Shown here piece by piece: positions 15,725-23,561 of a stretch of DNA of 64,000 nucleotides. The notes beneath the pieces are model-generated. The model had not been told where the DNA came from. It saw only the letters and a program-made list of their open reading frames with translations, and made no database searches. Location of the stretch: positions 81,553 to 145,552 of the forward strand of contig NZ_LMPC01000031.1 of NCBI RefSeq assembly GCF_001423745.1. Direction: 5' to 3'. Every line of letters begins with the position of its first letter. Position 1 is the stretch's first letter. The stretch is from Arthrobacter sp. Leaf337. Lineage in GTDB: Bacteria > Actinomycetota > Actinomycetes > Actinomycetales > Micrococcaceae. The position numbers and the translations under genes were made by a program.

Positions 15725-17650
15725 CTAGCCGTGGCAGTGCCCGCCGGCGGCGGGCCTGGTGTTCGGGTTGGCCGGCACATCCAGCACGGGGCTGCGGTCG
15801 AAGAACCCTTCGGGCCGGAGCTTGAAGCCGACCGTGTCCACCGGCATGATGGGCCAGTCCTCGATCCGGGGGAAGTGGGTCAGCCCGAAGGTGTGCCACA
15901 CCACGATGTCCTGGCCGTCGATCTCGCGGTCCTGGGCGATGTAGGCCGGCAGGCCCGCTCCCCCGGAATGCTGGTTCACGAAGTCGCCGGTAGGGTAACG
16001 CTCGTCCTCCGCGAACCGGGTGACCCACAGGTCCTTGGTGGCGAACGCCGCCCGGCGGGCAATGGAGGAATCCGGATCGGCCAGGAGCGTGGGCTGGCCC
16101 TGGGCATGCAGCTTGTAGCCGACCGGTTCGCCCAGGCGGTTGCGTGATTCCGGGTTGGAGATGATCCAGGTCCGGCCGCTGCGCGCGTCGGCTTCCCGGA
16201 CGGCTTCGGACTCCCGGGCCAGGACGGTCCGCTTCCGGGAGAAGGCGTTTCCGCGTTCGTTGCCCTCACCGATGGGCTGCCGGACCACGTCCTCCTCCTC
16301 AACCCGGTTGCTGAAGCCGTCGATCGCCATGTCCAGGCGGGCGCTGAAGAGGTGCTGGTGGAACGGCGCGCCGAGCCCGGGTGCGAGCTGGGAAATGTTG
16401 GCTGAGCCTCCTTCGGGGAATGCGCTGGTGAAAACGACGCCGGTGGCCTTGGCCTCGAATTCGATGGTGCCGTCGAGGTACAGGTACCAGTAGAAGCCGT
16501 AGTCGTAGTTGCCGATGGTGGTGAAGAAGGAGATGACCAGGCGGCGGTTGCGGCGGGTGTAGTTGATGCCCGTCCAGAGGTCGCTGTGCTTGGCCAGGAT
16601 GCCCCAGTCCTCCTCGTGCATGCAGATGCCGTTGCGGATTTCGCGGGGATTGCCGAACGCGTCGCTGATCACGGGGCTGAGGTAGGTGATCTCGCCGAGG
16701 CAGTCACAGCCCAGTTCAAGCGAGTTGGCGTACTGGCCCACCAGGTATTCGCCGGTGTCGAAGTAGTTCTGCCAGGACCGGATGGGCGACGGGTCGCCGT
16801 AGGGAACCACCATCTCGGCGATGGACGCGCGGTTGATGATGGGCCGCTTCCGCCCGGCGTCCTGGAAGGCCAGGTTGTGCAGCACCACGCCCTCACGGAC
16901 GTCGAAGCCTACGTCCACGCTCCACTTTTCCCACTCGACGTGGTTACCGCCGGTGACTGTGAAGCTGGGGCCCTCGGGCTGGGTGATGTGGAGCGGCTTT
17001 TGCGTGGTGCGGAGCGGGCCGGTGAGCTCGGGGTCGGTGTAGTTGCCGTGCTCGGCGGGAATCGGGACGACGCCGGTGTCCAGGACCTGCGTGACTTCCT
17101 TGCCGACGACGTCGACGTACGCCACCAGCCCGTCCACGGGATGCGCCCAGGCGCTGTCCTCGGGAAAGTCCTGCACGAAGGCCAGGCCGCGGAGGATGCG
17201 GCGGCCTTTCTCCTCCGGGTATTCGAAGACGCCGGCGGACAGCGGGGCAACGCGGACTGTGCCGACGTCCAGGTTCCGGTCCGCCAGGGCCTTCAGCCAC
17301 CGTTCGTCGGAGGCCAGGAGTTCCTCGACCACCTCGAATTCCTCTTCCAGCACGGGCAGTTCGCCGGCGACGGCGGTGTCCAGTTCGACGGCGGAGGTCA
17401 CCTCGCCGCGGGTGGCGGAGACCGTCACATCGAGGGGGCGGCCGCCGGAGACATCGTGGATGAACACGCGGAAGCGCCGGTCCTCGGAGTCCCTGGAACT
17501 GTCCCGGGCCGGGTCCCGCAGGCCCAGGTAGGCGATCCGCTTTTCCGGGCCGAGGAGTCCCCCGGCGCGCAGGATGCCCTGGACTTCAGTGATCTCAGCG
17601 GCCGCTGCCAGGCGGTACGGGGCGGCTGTGTCAGTTGGTGCGAGTGTCAT
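15725..17650 (-). CDS. tynA: Copper/TPQ primary-amine oxidase (phenylethylamine/tyramine type)
   Basis: 641-residue copper amine oxidase that converts primary amines to aldehydes with release of ammonia and hydrogen peroxide. Catalytic residues fall exactly at the positions known for the Arthrobacter globiformis phenylethylamine oxidase: catalytic base D298 (NYFDTG), TPQ precursor Y382 (GNYDYG) and copper ligands H431, H433 (FHQHLF) and H592 (GLTHFPR). The C-terminus GGHCHG also resembles that enzyme. No signal peptide is visible, so it is cytoplasmic. It is divergent from a TetR gene across a short region with a clear operator, and an AraC regulator of FeaR-like architecture follows. Aldehyde product could pass to the dehydrogenase at 23562. 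Confidence 0.95.
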   Translation of the reverse strand: MTLAPTDTAAPYRLAAAAEITEVQGILRAGGLLGPEKRIAYLGLRDPARDSSRDSEDRRFRVFIHDVSGGRPLDVTVSATRGEVTSAVELDTAVAGELPVLEEEFEVVEELLASDERWLKALADRNLDVGTVRVAPLSAGVFEYPEEKGRRILRGLAFVQDFPEDSAWAHPVDGLVAYVDVVGKEVTQVLDTGVVPIPAEHGNYTDPELTGPLRTTQKPLHITQPEGPSFTVTGGNHVEWEKWSVDVGFDVREGVVLHNLAFQDAGRKRPIINRASIAEMVVPYGDPSPIRSWQNYFDTGEYLVGQYANSLELGCDCLGEITYLSPVISDAFGNPREIRNGICMHEEDWGILAKHSDLWTGINYTRRNRRLVISFFTTIGNYDYGFYWYLYLDGTIEFEAKATGVVFTSAFPEGGSANISQLAPGLGAPFHQHLFSARLDMAIDGFSNRVEEEDVVRQPIGEGNERGNAFSRKRTVLARESEAVREADARSGRTWIISNPESRNRLGEPVGYKLHAQGQPTLLADPDSSIARRAAFATKDLWVTRFAEDERYPTGDFVNQHSGGAGLPAYIAQDREIDGQDIVVWHTFGLTHFPRIEDWPIMPVDTVGFKLRPEGFFDRSPVLDVPANPNTRPAAGGHCHG

Positions 17651-17696
17651 GAGCGCTGCCTTTGTCCGGGACCGTGTTGGGGTCGGGATTTTTATT

Positions 17697-17714
17697 TTCT
17701 ATAGTTGTAGAGAA
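17697..17714. promoter_or_regulatory. Operator-like inverted repeat TTCTATA-GTTG-TAGAGAA
   Basis: Seven-base arms with one mismatch and a four-base spacer in the 127-base divergent region between the amine oxidase and tetR genes. The site is AT-rich against a GC-rich background and lies 46 bases before the amine oxidase start codon, a position that fits repression by the adjacent TetR protein. Confidence 0.6.
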
Positions 17715-17777
17715 TAAGCGGTCCGTAAGATGGATCACAAGGGTTCGATACAAAAAAGTTCCGGGGGGATCACCAGA

Positions 17778-18374
17778 GTGCCAAAGATTGTTGACCATGA
17801 TGAACGGCGCCTGGAGCTGGTGGATGCGACCTGGCGGATCATCGCCAGGCTGGGCATCGAAGGCGCCACGATGCGGGAGATCGCCCTCGAGGCCGGCTTC
17901 GCCAACGGCGCACTGAAGCCCTACTTCCCCACCAAGGACACGCTGCTGACGTTTGCCTTCCGGCACGTCTTCAACAGGACCAACGAGCGCATCCGGGAGG
18001 TCACGGCGGGCAAGGCCGGGATTCCGGCGCTCCGGGCTTTTTGCGTCGAGGTGCTGCCGCTGGACTCCGAGCGGGTCAATGAAGCGCGGATCGTGGTCCC
18101 GTTCTGGCAGAAGGCCATCAACGATCCGGAAAAAGCCGCCATCCACCGCGAGTCCATGGACCAGTGGCGCGCTGCGATCCTCGGGTACCTGGCAGAGGCC
18201 AGGGCGCAGGGGGACGTGGGTGCCGCCGTCGACGATTCAGCCGTTGCCGGCCACCTGCTGAACATGCTGCTGGGGGCGCAGATAGCAGCCGCCCTCGCCC
18301 CGGACAACGAGACGGACCTGGGCCTGGGCGACCAGCTGGAAGCATTCCTGACCTTGCTTCAGGCGGGCTCGTAA
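17778..18374 (+). CDS. TetR-family regulator
   Basis: 198 residues: an N-terminal helix-turn-helix (about 10-55: RLELVDATWRIIARLGIEG, MREIALEAGFANGALKPYFPTKDTLL) and an all-helical ligand domain with the BetI-like pattern (FCVEVLPLDSERVNEARIVVPFW). The GTG at 17778 is chosen because a GGGGGGA ribosome-binding site lies eight bases upstream; an ATG at 17730 is also in frame. It is divergent from the amine oxidase gene and very likely represses it through the inverted repeat at 17697. The ligand may be the amine substrate or aldehyde product. Confidence 0.85.
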   Translation: MPKIVDHDERRLELVDATWRIIARLGIEGATMREIALEAGFANGALKPYFPTKDTLLTFAFRHVFNRTNERIREVTAGKAGIPALRAFCVEVLPLDSERVNEARIVVPFWQKAINDPEKAAIHRESMDQWRAAILGYLAEARAQGDVGAAVDDSAVAGHLLNMLLGAQIAAALAPDNETDLGLGDQLEAFLTLLQAGS

Positions 18375-18375
18375 T

Positions 18376-18403
18376 TCTTTTTTCGACGTTGGGCGAAAAA
18401 AGA
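18376..18403. promoter_or_regulatory. AT-rich inverted repeat TCTTTTTTCG-N8-CGAAAAAAGA
   Basis: Perfect ten-base arms with an eight-base loop directly after the tetR stop codon. The T-rich arm could act as a terminator for tetR; it could also be a regulator site for the araC gene 100 bases downstream. Confidence 0.5.
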
Positions 18404-18502
18404 TGACAACGCCTGGCATCACCGCTAACCTGAAATAACTGTGTCGCAGGACACAGCCTGGGGGACCAACTTTCAGATGGCTATCCGGCGTCAGGAACAT
18501 CC

Positions 18503-19462
18503 ATGTCTGCAACCACAGCCCGCCCGGCGGGCCAGGAACTCATCTCCAGCGAGGCCACCTCATTTGAGCACTGGCGGCACCTTGTGGCGGAGTCGTTCGT
18601 GCCGCTGGCCGCCGACACGGATCATCCCGACACCTTCCGCGGCCGGATGCGCTCCAGGGTCCTGGACCGGCTGTGCATCGTGGAGGTCACTGCCACGGGC
18701 CACAACGTCCACCGCACCCCGGCCCTGGTGGCCCGGCCCGGCCAGCGCTATTTCAAACTCAATCTCCAGCTGGAGGGCACCGGGCTCCTCATCCAGGACA
18801 ACCGCGAGGCAGTGCTGCGCCCCGGCGACCTCGCCATTTACGACACCAACCGTCCCTACACGCTGGCCTTCGAAGAGCAGGCGCGGGTCATGGTGGTCAT
18901 GTTTCCGCACGACTCCCTGTCCCTGCCGCCGGATTACGTCGGGCAGCTCGCGGCCGTCCGACTGGCAGGCGGGCACGGCCTGACCGGCATCGTGGGCCCG
19001 TTTATCGCCCAGCTGGCGGAGAACCTTGAAGCCCTCAGCGGCCCCAGCGGATCACGGCTGGCCGCCAACGCCCTGGACCTCGTGTCCACCATGCTGCACT
19101 CGGAACTGGACATGGCTCGGGACAGCATGAAGCCGCAGGTGCTGCTGGCATCGTCCGTGCGCGAATACATCGAGGCCAACCTCGCCGATCCACAGCTCTC
19201 GCCGGCCGGCATTGCGGCGGCACACTTCATCTCCACCCGGCACCTGCACAACATCTTCCACGAATCCGGAGCCACTGTTGCCAGCTGGATCCGGAGCCAG
19301 CGGCTGGAACGCATCCGCCGCGACCTGAGGGATCCGCTGCACCACAGCACTTCCGTGGGGGCGGTCGCCGCCCGCTGGGGGTTCCTTGACGCGGCGCATT
19401 TCAGCCGCACGTTCCGGGATGCCTACGGCGAATCCCCCAGCGACTGGCGCCGCGGCGCCTAG
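18503..19462 (+). CDS. AraC-family regulator, FeaR-like architecture
   Basis: 319 residues. The N-terminal AraC-binding-like domain (about 15-190) contains HWRHLVAESFVPL and an RPGDLAIYDTNRPYTLAFE segment seen in the FeaR/NphR-type regulators; the C-terminal pair of helix-turn-helix motifs covers about 220-318 (LSPAGIAAAHFISTRHLHNIF and GAVAARWGFLDAAHFSRTFRDAYG). In Escherichia coli FeaR activates the amine oxidase tynA and the aldehyde dehydrogenase feaB. Here the gene is two genes away from the amine oxidase, so an activator role in aromatic amine use is reasonable. Effector and binding sites are not known. Confidence 0.85.
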   Translation: MSATTARPAGQELISSEATSFEHWRHLVAESFVPLAADTDHPDTFRGRMRSRVLDRLCIVEVTATGHNVHRTPALVARPGQRYFKLNLQLEGTGLLIQDNREAVLRPGDLAIYDTNRPYTLAFEEQARVMVVMFPHDSLSLPPDYVGQLAAVRLAGGHGLTGIVGPFIAQLAENLEALSGPSGSRLAANALDLVSTMLHSELDMARDSMKPQVLLASSVREYIEANLADPQLSPAGIAAAHFISTRHLHNIFHESGATVASWIRSQRLERIRRDLRDPLHHSTSVGAVAARWGFLDAAHFSRTFRDAYGESPSDWRRGA

Positions 19463-19518
19463 TCTGTGCAGGGCTCACCGGCCGGGTCCAGCCGGGGCGC
19501 ACGCCAGGGCGTCAGCCC

Positions 19519-20856
19519 CTAGATCAGCCCCTGCGCAAGCATGGCGTCGGCCACCTTGACGAAACCGCCGATGTTGGCGCCCAGCACGTAGTTGCCGGGC
19601 TCCCCGTATTCGTCGGCCGTCGAGGCGCAGCGGTGGTGGATCCCCACCATGATGTCCGTGAGCCGCTGTTCCGTGTGCTCGAAGGACCAGGAGTCACGGC
19701 TCGCGTTCTGCTGCATCTCCAGCGCGGACGTCGCCACACCGCCCGCGTTGGCGGCCTTGCCCGGGCCGAACAGCACGCCGGCTTCCTGGAAGACCGCTAC
19801 GGCTTCGCGGGTGGACGGCATGTTGGCGCCTTCGCCGATGGCGATCAGGCCGTTGCGGACCAGCCTCGCGGCAGCATCGCCGTCGAGCTCGTTCTGCGTG
19901 GCGCACGGGAGCGCCACCGTCGCGTCGACGTCCCAGACCGAACCGGCTTCCACATAGGCGACGCCGGAACGGCGCAGCGCATAATCCTTCAGGCGCCCGC
20001 GCTCCACTTCCTTGACCTGGCGGAGAAGCCCGACGTCGATGCCCGCCTCGTCCACGACGTAGCCGGAAGAGTCCGAGCAGGCCACCACTGTGGCACCGAG
20101 CGACTGGGCCTTGGCGACGGCGTTGATGGCCACGTTCCCGGAGCCGGAAACCACCACGCGCTGCCCGTCGAAGGACGTTCCGCGGGTCTTCAGCATTTCC
20201 TCGGTGAAGATCACTGTTCCGAACCCGGTGGCCTCGGGCCGGACCAGCGAGCCTCCCCAGGAGATGCCCTTGCCGGTCAGGACGCCGGATTCGTAGCGGT
20301 TCGTGATCCGCTTGTACTGGCCGAAGAGGTAGCCGATTTCGCGTCCGCCGACGCCGATGTCGCCGGCCGGCACGTCGGTGTATTCGCCGATGTGGCGGTA
20401 CAGCTCGGTCATGAAGGACTGGCAGAACCGCATGACTTCGGCATCGCTGCGGCCGCGGGGGTCGAAGTCCGAACCACCCTTGCCGCCGCCGATGGGCATG
20501 CCGGTGAGGGCGTTCTTGAAGATCTGCTCGAAGCCGAGGAACTTTACGATGCCCAGATAGACGGACGGGTGGAACCGCAGGCCGCCCTTGTAGGGGCCGA
20601 GTGCCGAGTTGAACTCCACCCGGAAGCCGCGGTTGATCTGCACGCGTCCCTGGTCATCGGTCCACGGCACCCGGAAGATGATCTGGCGTTCGGGTTCGCA
20701 GAGCCGTTCCAGGATGGCCGCTTCGAGGAATTCGGGGTGCCTGTCGTGGACGGGGCCCAGGCTTTCGAAGACCTCGACCACCGCCTGATGGAACTCCGCT
20801 TCTCCCGGGTTCCTGGCCAGGACGGTGTCCCTGATGGCCTCGAGCCGTGCATCCAT
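19519..20856 (-). CDS. gdhA: NADP-specific glutamate dehydrogenase
   Basis: 445 residues, the normal length of the hexameric bacterial GdhA (about 447). It reductively aminates 2-oxoglutarate to glutamate with NADPH. Family motifs: GPYKGGLRFHPSV near 89-101, the catalytic-lysine region PIGGGKGGSDFDPRGRSD, PAGDIGVGGREIGYLFGQYK and a nucleotide-binding GSGNVA. The ATG at 20856 follows GGTTAGGAA; a 19-codon upstream extension in frame is not supported. It is a single gene, convergent with the araC gene. It could reassimilate ammonia released by the amine oxidase next door. Confidence 0.95.
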   Translation of the reverse strand: MDARLEAIRDTVLARNPGEAEFHQAVVEVFESLGPVHDRHPEFLEAAILERLCEPERQIIFRVPWTDDQGRVQINRGFRVEFNSALGPYKGGLRFHPSVYLGIVKFLGFEQIFKNALTGMPIGGGKGGSDFDPRGRSDAEVMRFCQSFMTELYRHIGEYTDVPAGDIGVGGREIGYLFGQYKRITNRYESGVLTGKGISWGGSLVRPEATGFGTVIFTEEMLKTRGTSFDGQRVVVSGSGNVAINAVAKAQSLGATVVACSDSSGYVVDEAGIDVGLLRQVKEVERGRLKDYALRRSGVAYVEAGSVWDVDATVALPCATQNELDGDAAARLVRNGLIAIGEGANMPSTREAVAVFQEAGVLFGPGKAANAGGVATSALEMQQNASRDSWSFEHTEQRLTDIMVGIHHRCASTADEYGEPGNYVLGANIGGFVKVADAMLAQGLI

Positions 20857-20920
20857 GATGATTCCTAACCTCGAACCGGGCGCGGAAGTCTCCGGCATAG
20901 GCCGCGCCGGCACCCTTTTA

Positions 20921-20932
20921 TTGAAACTTCAA
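20921..20932. promoter_or_regulatory. Short inverted repeat TTGAA-AC-TTCAA upstream of gdhA
   Basis: A perfect five-base inverted repeat with a two-base spacer 65 bases upstream of the gdhA start. It resembles MarR-type half-sites but is short enough to occur by chance. Confidence 0.2.
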
Positions 20933-21059
20933 CCTACCAATTGTGACTGCACGGGCCGCGCATGGCCAATCGGCCTTCCACTAACCTCCGTATTGTGACA
21001 TTTAATTTCCATGAAACGAAAACTCTGGCCAAGGGTCGGGGTAAGGCGGGGGACTTCTG

Positions 21060-21782
21060 ATGGCCCACATCTGCCTGCTTCTCTCCGGGGCCGCGCTCCT
21101 GCTCAACGGCCTCGCCGCGTTGGATCTCCTCCCCCGCCGGGATGCGGCCGTGTTCAGCCTGGTCATCGGCAGCACCCAGCTGGTCCTCGCCGTTGCGTAC
21201 CTGGGGATTACCGGCGACGGGGTCCTGCACCTGTTGCTCGAGGCATCCGGGATGTTCCTGTTCGGGCTGACCTACGTCTACGTCGGGTTGGATTTCCTGC
21301 TGGAACTCGGGTCCCGGGGCCTTGGCTGGTTCTGCGGGATGGTGGGCGCGTGCGGCCTCCTGCTCGCCGCTGCCTGGTCCGGGGAGGACCCACTCCTGGC
21401 CGTACTCTGGCTCTGCTGGACGTACCTGTGGCTGCTGTTCTTCCTGCAACTGGCCCTGGGGTTCCAGCGACTCACGCCGCTCATTGGCTGGTCCCTGGTC
21501 CTCACGAGCCAGGCATCGGCCACGGTCCCGGCGCTCCTGGGCGTCACGGGGCGCTGGCCCAATGATCCCGAGACGGCGACGACGGCGGCGGGCGCCGCAG
21601 CCGCGCTGGCCGTACTCCTGCTGCTGGCCGGCTGCCTCGCGTGGCGGGCCGGCCCGGCCCCCACGCGCAGGCGCGGGCGGCAAACCGCCGCCCGCGCCGT
21701 TGCGGATCCCGCCGCCGTCGGCTCCTCCGTTGTCTGTTCTGATGTCCCAGACAGACTGCTACCCGGCGAACTCAAGCTCTGA
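21060..21782 (+). CDS. AmiS/UreI-family transporter
   Basis: 240-residue membrane protein with about six or seven hydrophobic segments in the first 200 residues and the family core FLFGLTYVYVGLDFLLELGSRG at about 62-83 (cited here in two overlapping parts: FLFGLTYVYVG, then LDFLLELGSRG). AmiS and UreI are hexameric channels for short-chain amides and urea. The C-terminal 45 residues are a charged tail rich in Arg and Ala that exceeds the usual family length of about 200. The last 24 bases overlap tail-to-tail with the amino acid permease gene. No amidase or urease is adjacent, so the cargo is uncertain; urea or an amide from the nearby nitrogen genes is plausible. Confidence 0.82.
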   Translation: MAHICLLLSGAALLLNGLAALDLLPRRDAAVFSLVIGSTQLVLAVAYLGITGDGVLHLLLEASGMFLFGLTYVYVGLDFLLELGSRGLGWFCGMVGACGLLLAAAWSGEDPLLAVLWLCWTYLWLLFFLQLALGFQRLTPLIGWSLVLTSQASATVPALLGVTGRWPNDPETATTAAGAAAALAVLLLLAGCLAWRAGPAPTRRRGRQTAARAVADPAAVGSSVVCSDVPDRLLPGELKL

Positions 21783-23234
21783 CGCCCGGATCTGCTTCTC
21801 CACCCGGATCTCCACCAGGACGCCGGCCAGGAACAATGCGGGGACGGCCGCCAGCAGGCCCACGGCCGTTTCCGTGCTGCCTCCGATGAGGGACGTGAAG
21901 TTGCTGACCACCAGGTACAGCACCCACGCCAGCAACACGGAAGCCAGCACCGGGGCGATGAACGTCTGCCATTGCTGACCTGTCACCTTTTCCCGGCGGA
22001 AATAGGCGACGACGGCAAGGGAGGACAGCATGTACAGCACCAGCAGTGCCGCGACGGCGAGGCCGCTGAACCAGGAGAAGAGGGTCAGCACCGGGTCCAG
22101 CCCCAGCAGCGCGAACGGTGCCACCAGCAGGACAGCCACCACTGTCTGGATCCAGGCCGCCGCAGCCGGGGCGCGGTGCTTGTTGGTCCGGGCAATGACT
22201 GCCGGCATGGAGCCGCGCAGGGCCAGCGAGTGCAGGTAGCGGTTGATGCCGTTGTGGAAGGCAATGATGCCTGCCAGAAGCGAGGTCACCAGCAGGATTC
22301 CGGCGGTGATCCCTGCCCAGGGTCCGAACATTTCAACGATGGGGCCGATCACGAACGATGTGGCGTCACCCGATTCCAAGGCTGCACCCGCAGCATCCAC
22401 CACGTGGGAGGGCCCGTAGAAACTGACCAGCATCCAGGTGATGAAGGAGAAGAAGACAGCGATGATGCCCACGGACAGATAGGTGGCCCGTGCAACCGTC
22501 CTGTGCGGGTCCTTGGCTTCCGCGGAGTAGATGGCCGTGGATTCGAAACCGAACATGGAGGCCACCGCGAACATGATGGCGACGCCGGGGGCTCCGCTGG
22601 CGATGGCTTCGGGAGCGAACGACGCGGCGAAGTCGAGCCCTTCGGGGCCGCCGCCGTGGAACAGCACGGAGAATCCGAACATCAGCAGGATCGCCACTTC
22701 CAGGCCCACCAGGACAGCCAGGACACGGGCACCGAGCTCGATGTTCTTGGATCCCAGGACCTGGACGCCCGCCATGGTGATTACGGCGAGCAGCCACCAC
22801 GGAACAGTCATTCCAGCGGATGCCAGCAGGCCGGAGAACGCCGCTCCGTACAGCCCGTACATGGCCGCCTGCACGGTGCTGTAGGCCAGCAGGGCAAGCC
22901 AGGCCGCTCCGGCACCGGTCTTGCGTCCGAACGCCGCGGTCACGTAGGCGTAAAAGGCGCCGTTGGTCTGCACTTTCCGGCTCATGGCCACGAAGCCGAC
23001 GGCGAAGATGACAATGACGATGCCGACCACAAGGTAGGCACCCGGTGCGCCGGCGCCGTTGCCGAGCGCGGCCGCGAGCGGCGCGGCTCCCACGATGCCG
23101 GTCAGCGGGGCCTGGGCGGAGAGGACAAAGAACAGGATGCCCAGGACTCCGATGCTTCCTGCGCGCAGGGCGGTGGAGTGTTCCTGGCGGGAACCGGGTT
23201 CTGCGGTCCGGGGTTCGGGATTCGAAATACTCAT
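21759..23234 (-). CDS. APC-family amino acid/amine permease
   Basis: 491 residues with twelve hydrophobic segments. The N-terminal family motif (GSIGVLGILFFVLSAQAPL, GIVGAAPLAAALG) and the ESTAIYSAEAKDP segment of the APC superfamily are visible. The ATG at 23234 follows AAGAAGGATCC; frame-open sequence upstream to 23444 is not coding-like. The gene is divergent from the aldehyde dehydrogenase at 23562 and lies between amine-oxidation and glutamine-dependent nitrogen genes, so an amine or amino acid substrate is likely. Its 3' end overlaps the AmiS-type gene on the other strand. Confidence 0.88.
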   Translation of the reverse strand: MSISNPEPRTAEPGSRQEHSTALRAGSIGVLGILFFVLSAQAPLTGIVGAAPLAAALGNGAGAPGAYLVVGIVIVIFAVGFVAMSRKVQTNGAFYAYVTAAFGRKTGAGAAWLALLAYSTVQAAMYGLYGAAFSGLLASAGMTVPWWLLAVITMAGVQVLGSKNIELGARVLAVLVGLEVAILLMFGFSVLFHGGGPEGLDFAASFAPEAIASGAPGVAIMFAVASMFGFESTAIYSAEAKDPHRTVARATYLSVGIIAVFFSFITWMLVSFYGPSHVVDAAGAALESGDATSFVIGPIVEMFGPWAGITAGILLVTSLLAGIIAFHNGINRYLHSLALRGSMPAVIARTNKHRAPAAAAWIQTVVAVLLVAPFALLGLDPVLTLFSWFSGLAVAALLVLYMLSSLAVVAYFRREKVTGQQWQTFIAPVLASVLLAWVLYLVVSNFTSLIGGSTETAVGLLAAVPALFLAGVLVEIRVEKQIRASELEFAG

Positions 23235-23561
23235 TGGATCCTTCTTAACGGTCATGAGTGCTGGGGAAAAGAGCTGGCGGGAAATTCGTGGTCCAGTTGC
23301 CGGGCCCGGGCAAAGGTGCCCGTGAGCTGCACCGTGAAATCCAGCATGGCAGTCGCCGCCGGACCCGGCTTGTCGTGCAGCGATCAGTTGTTGTTCCTGA
23401 GCGCAGTGTGGTTCAGGTTGCGGGCAGCACGTACTGTTCGCCACCGGTCAAGTGCCGTACGCGGATACACAAGACCCGCGGCGCCTGGCGGAGCACGCTT
23501 AAAGCAGCGCTGTTAGGCCGTTCCGGCCGCGTTCTCTGACCTACTCGAAGTGGAGTACCCC
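23235..23561. other. 327-base divergent region between permease and aldehyde dehydrogenase genes
   Basis: No gene is supported. The region provides the ribosome-binding sites AAGGATCC (permease) and GTGGAG (dehydrogenase) and must hold both promoters. I could not identify a convincing operator. Confidence 0.5.

Noticed and set aside
20921..20932. TTGAAACTTCAA as a strong MarR operator before gdhA
   Set aside because: Too short and with no MarR gene nearby; retained only as a low-confidence site.
21972..23516. 514-codon frame opposite the amino acid permease gene
   Set aside because: Gly/Gln/Asp/His-rich shadow of a membrane protein gene, without family similarity.
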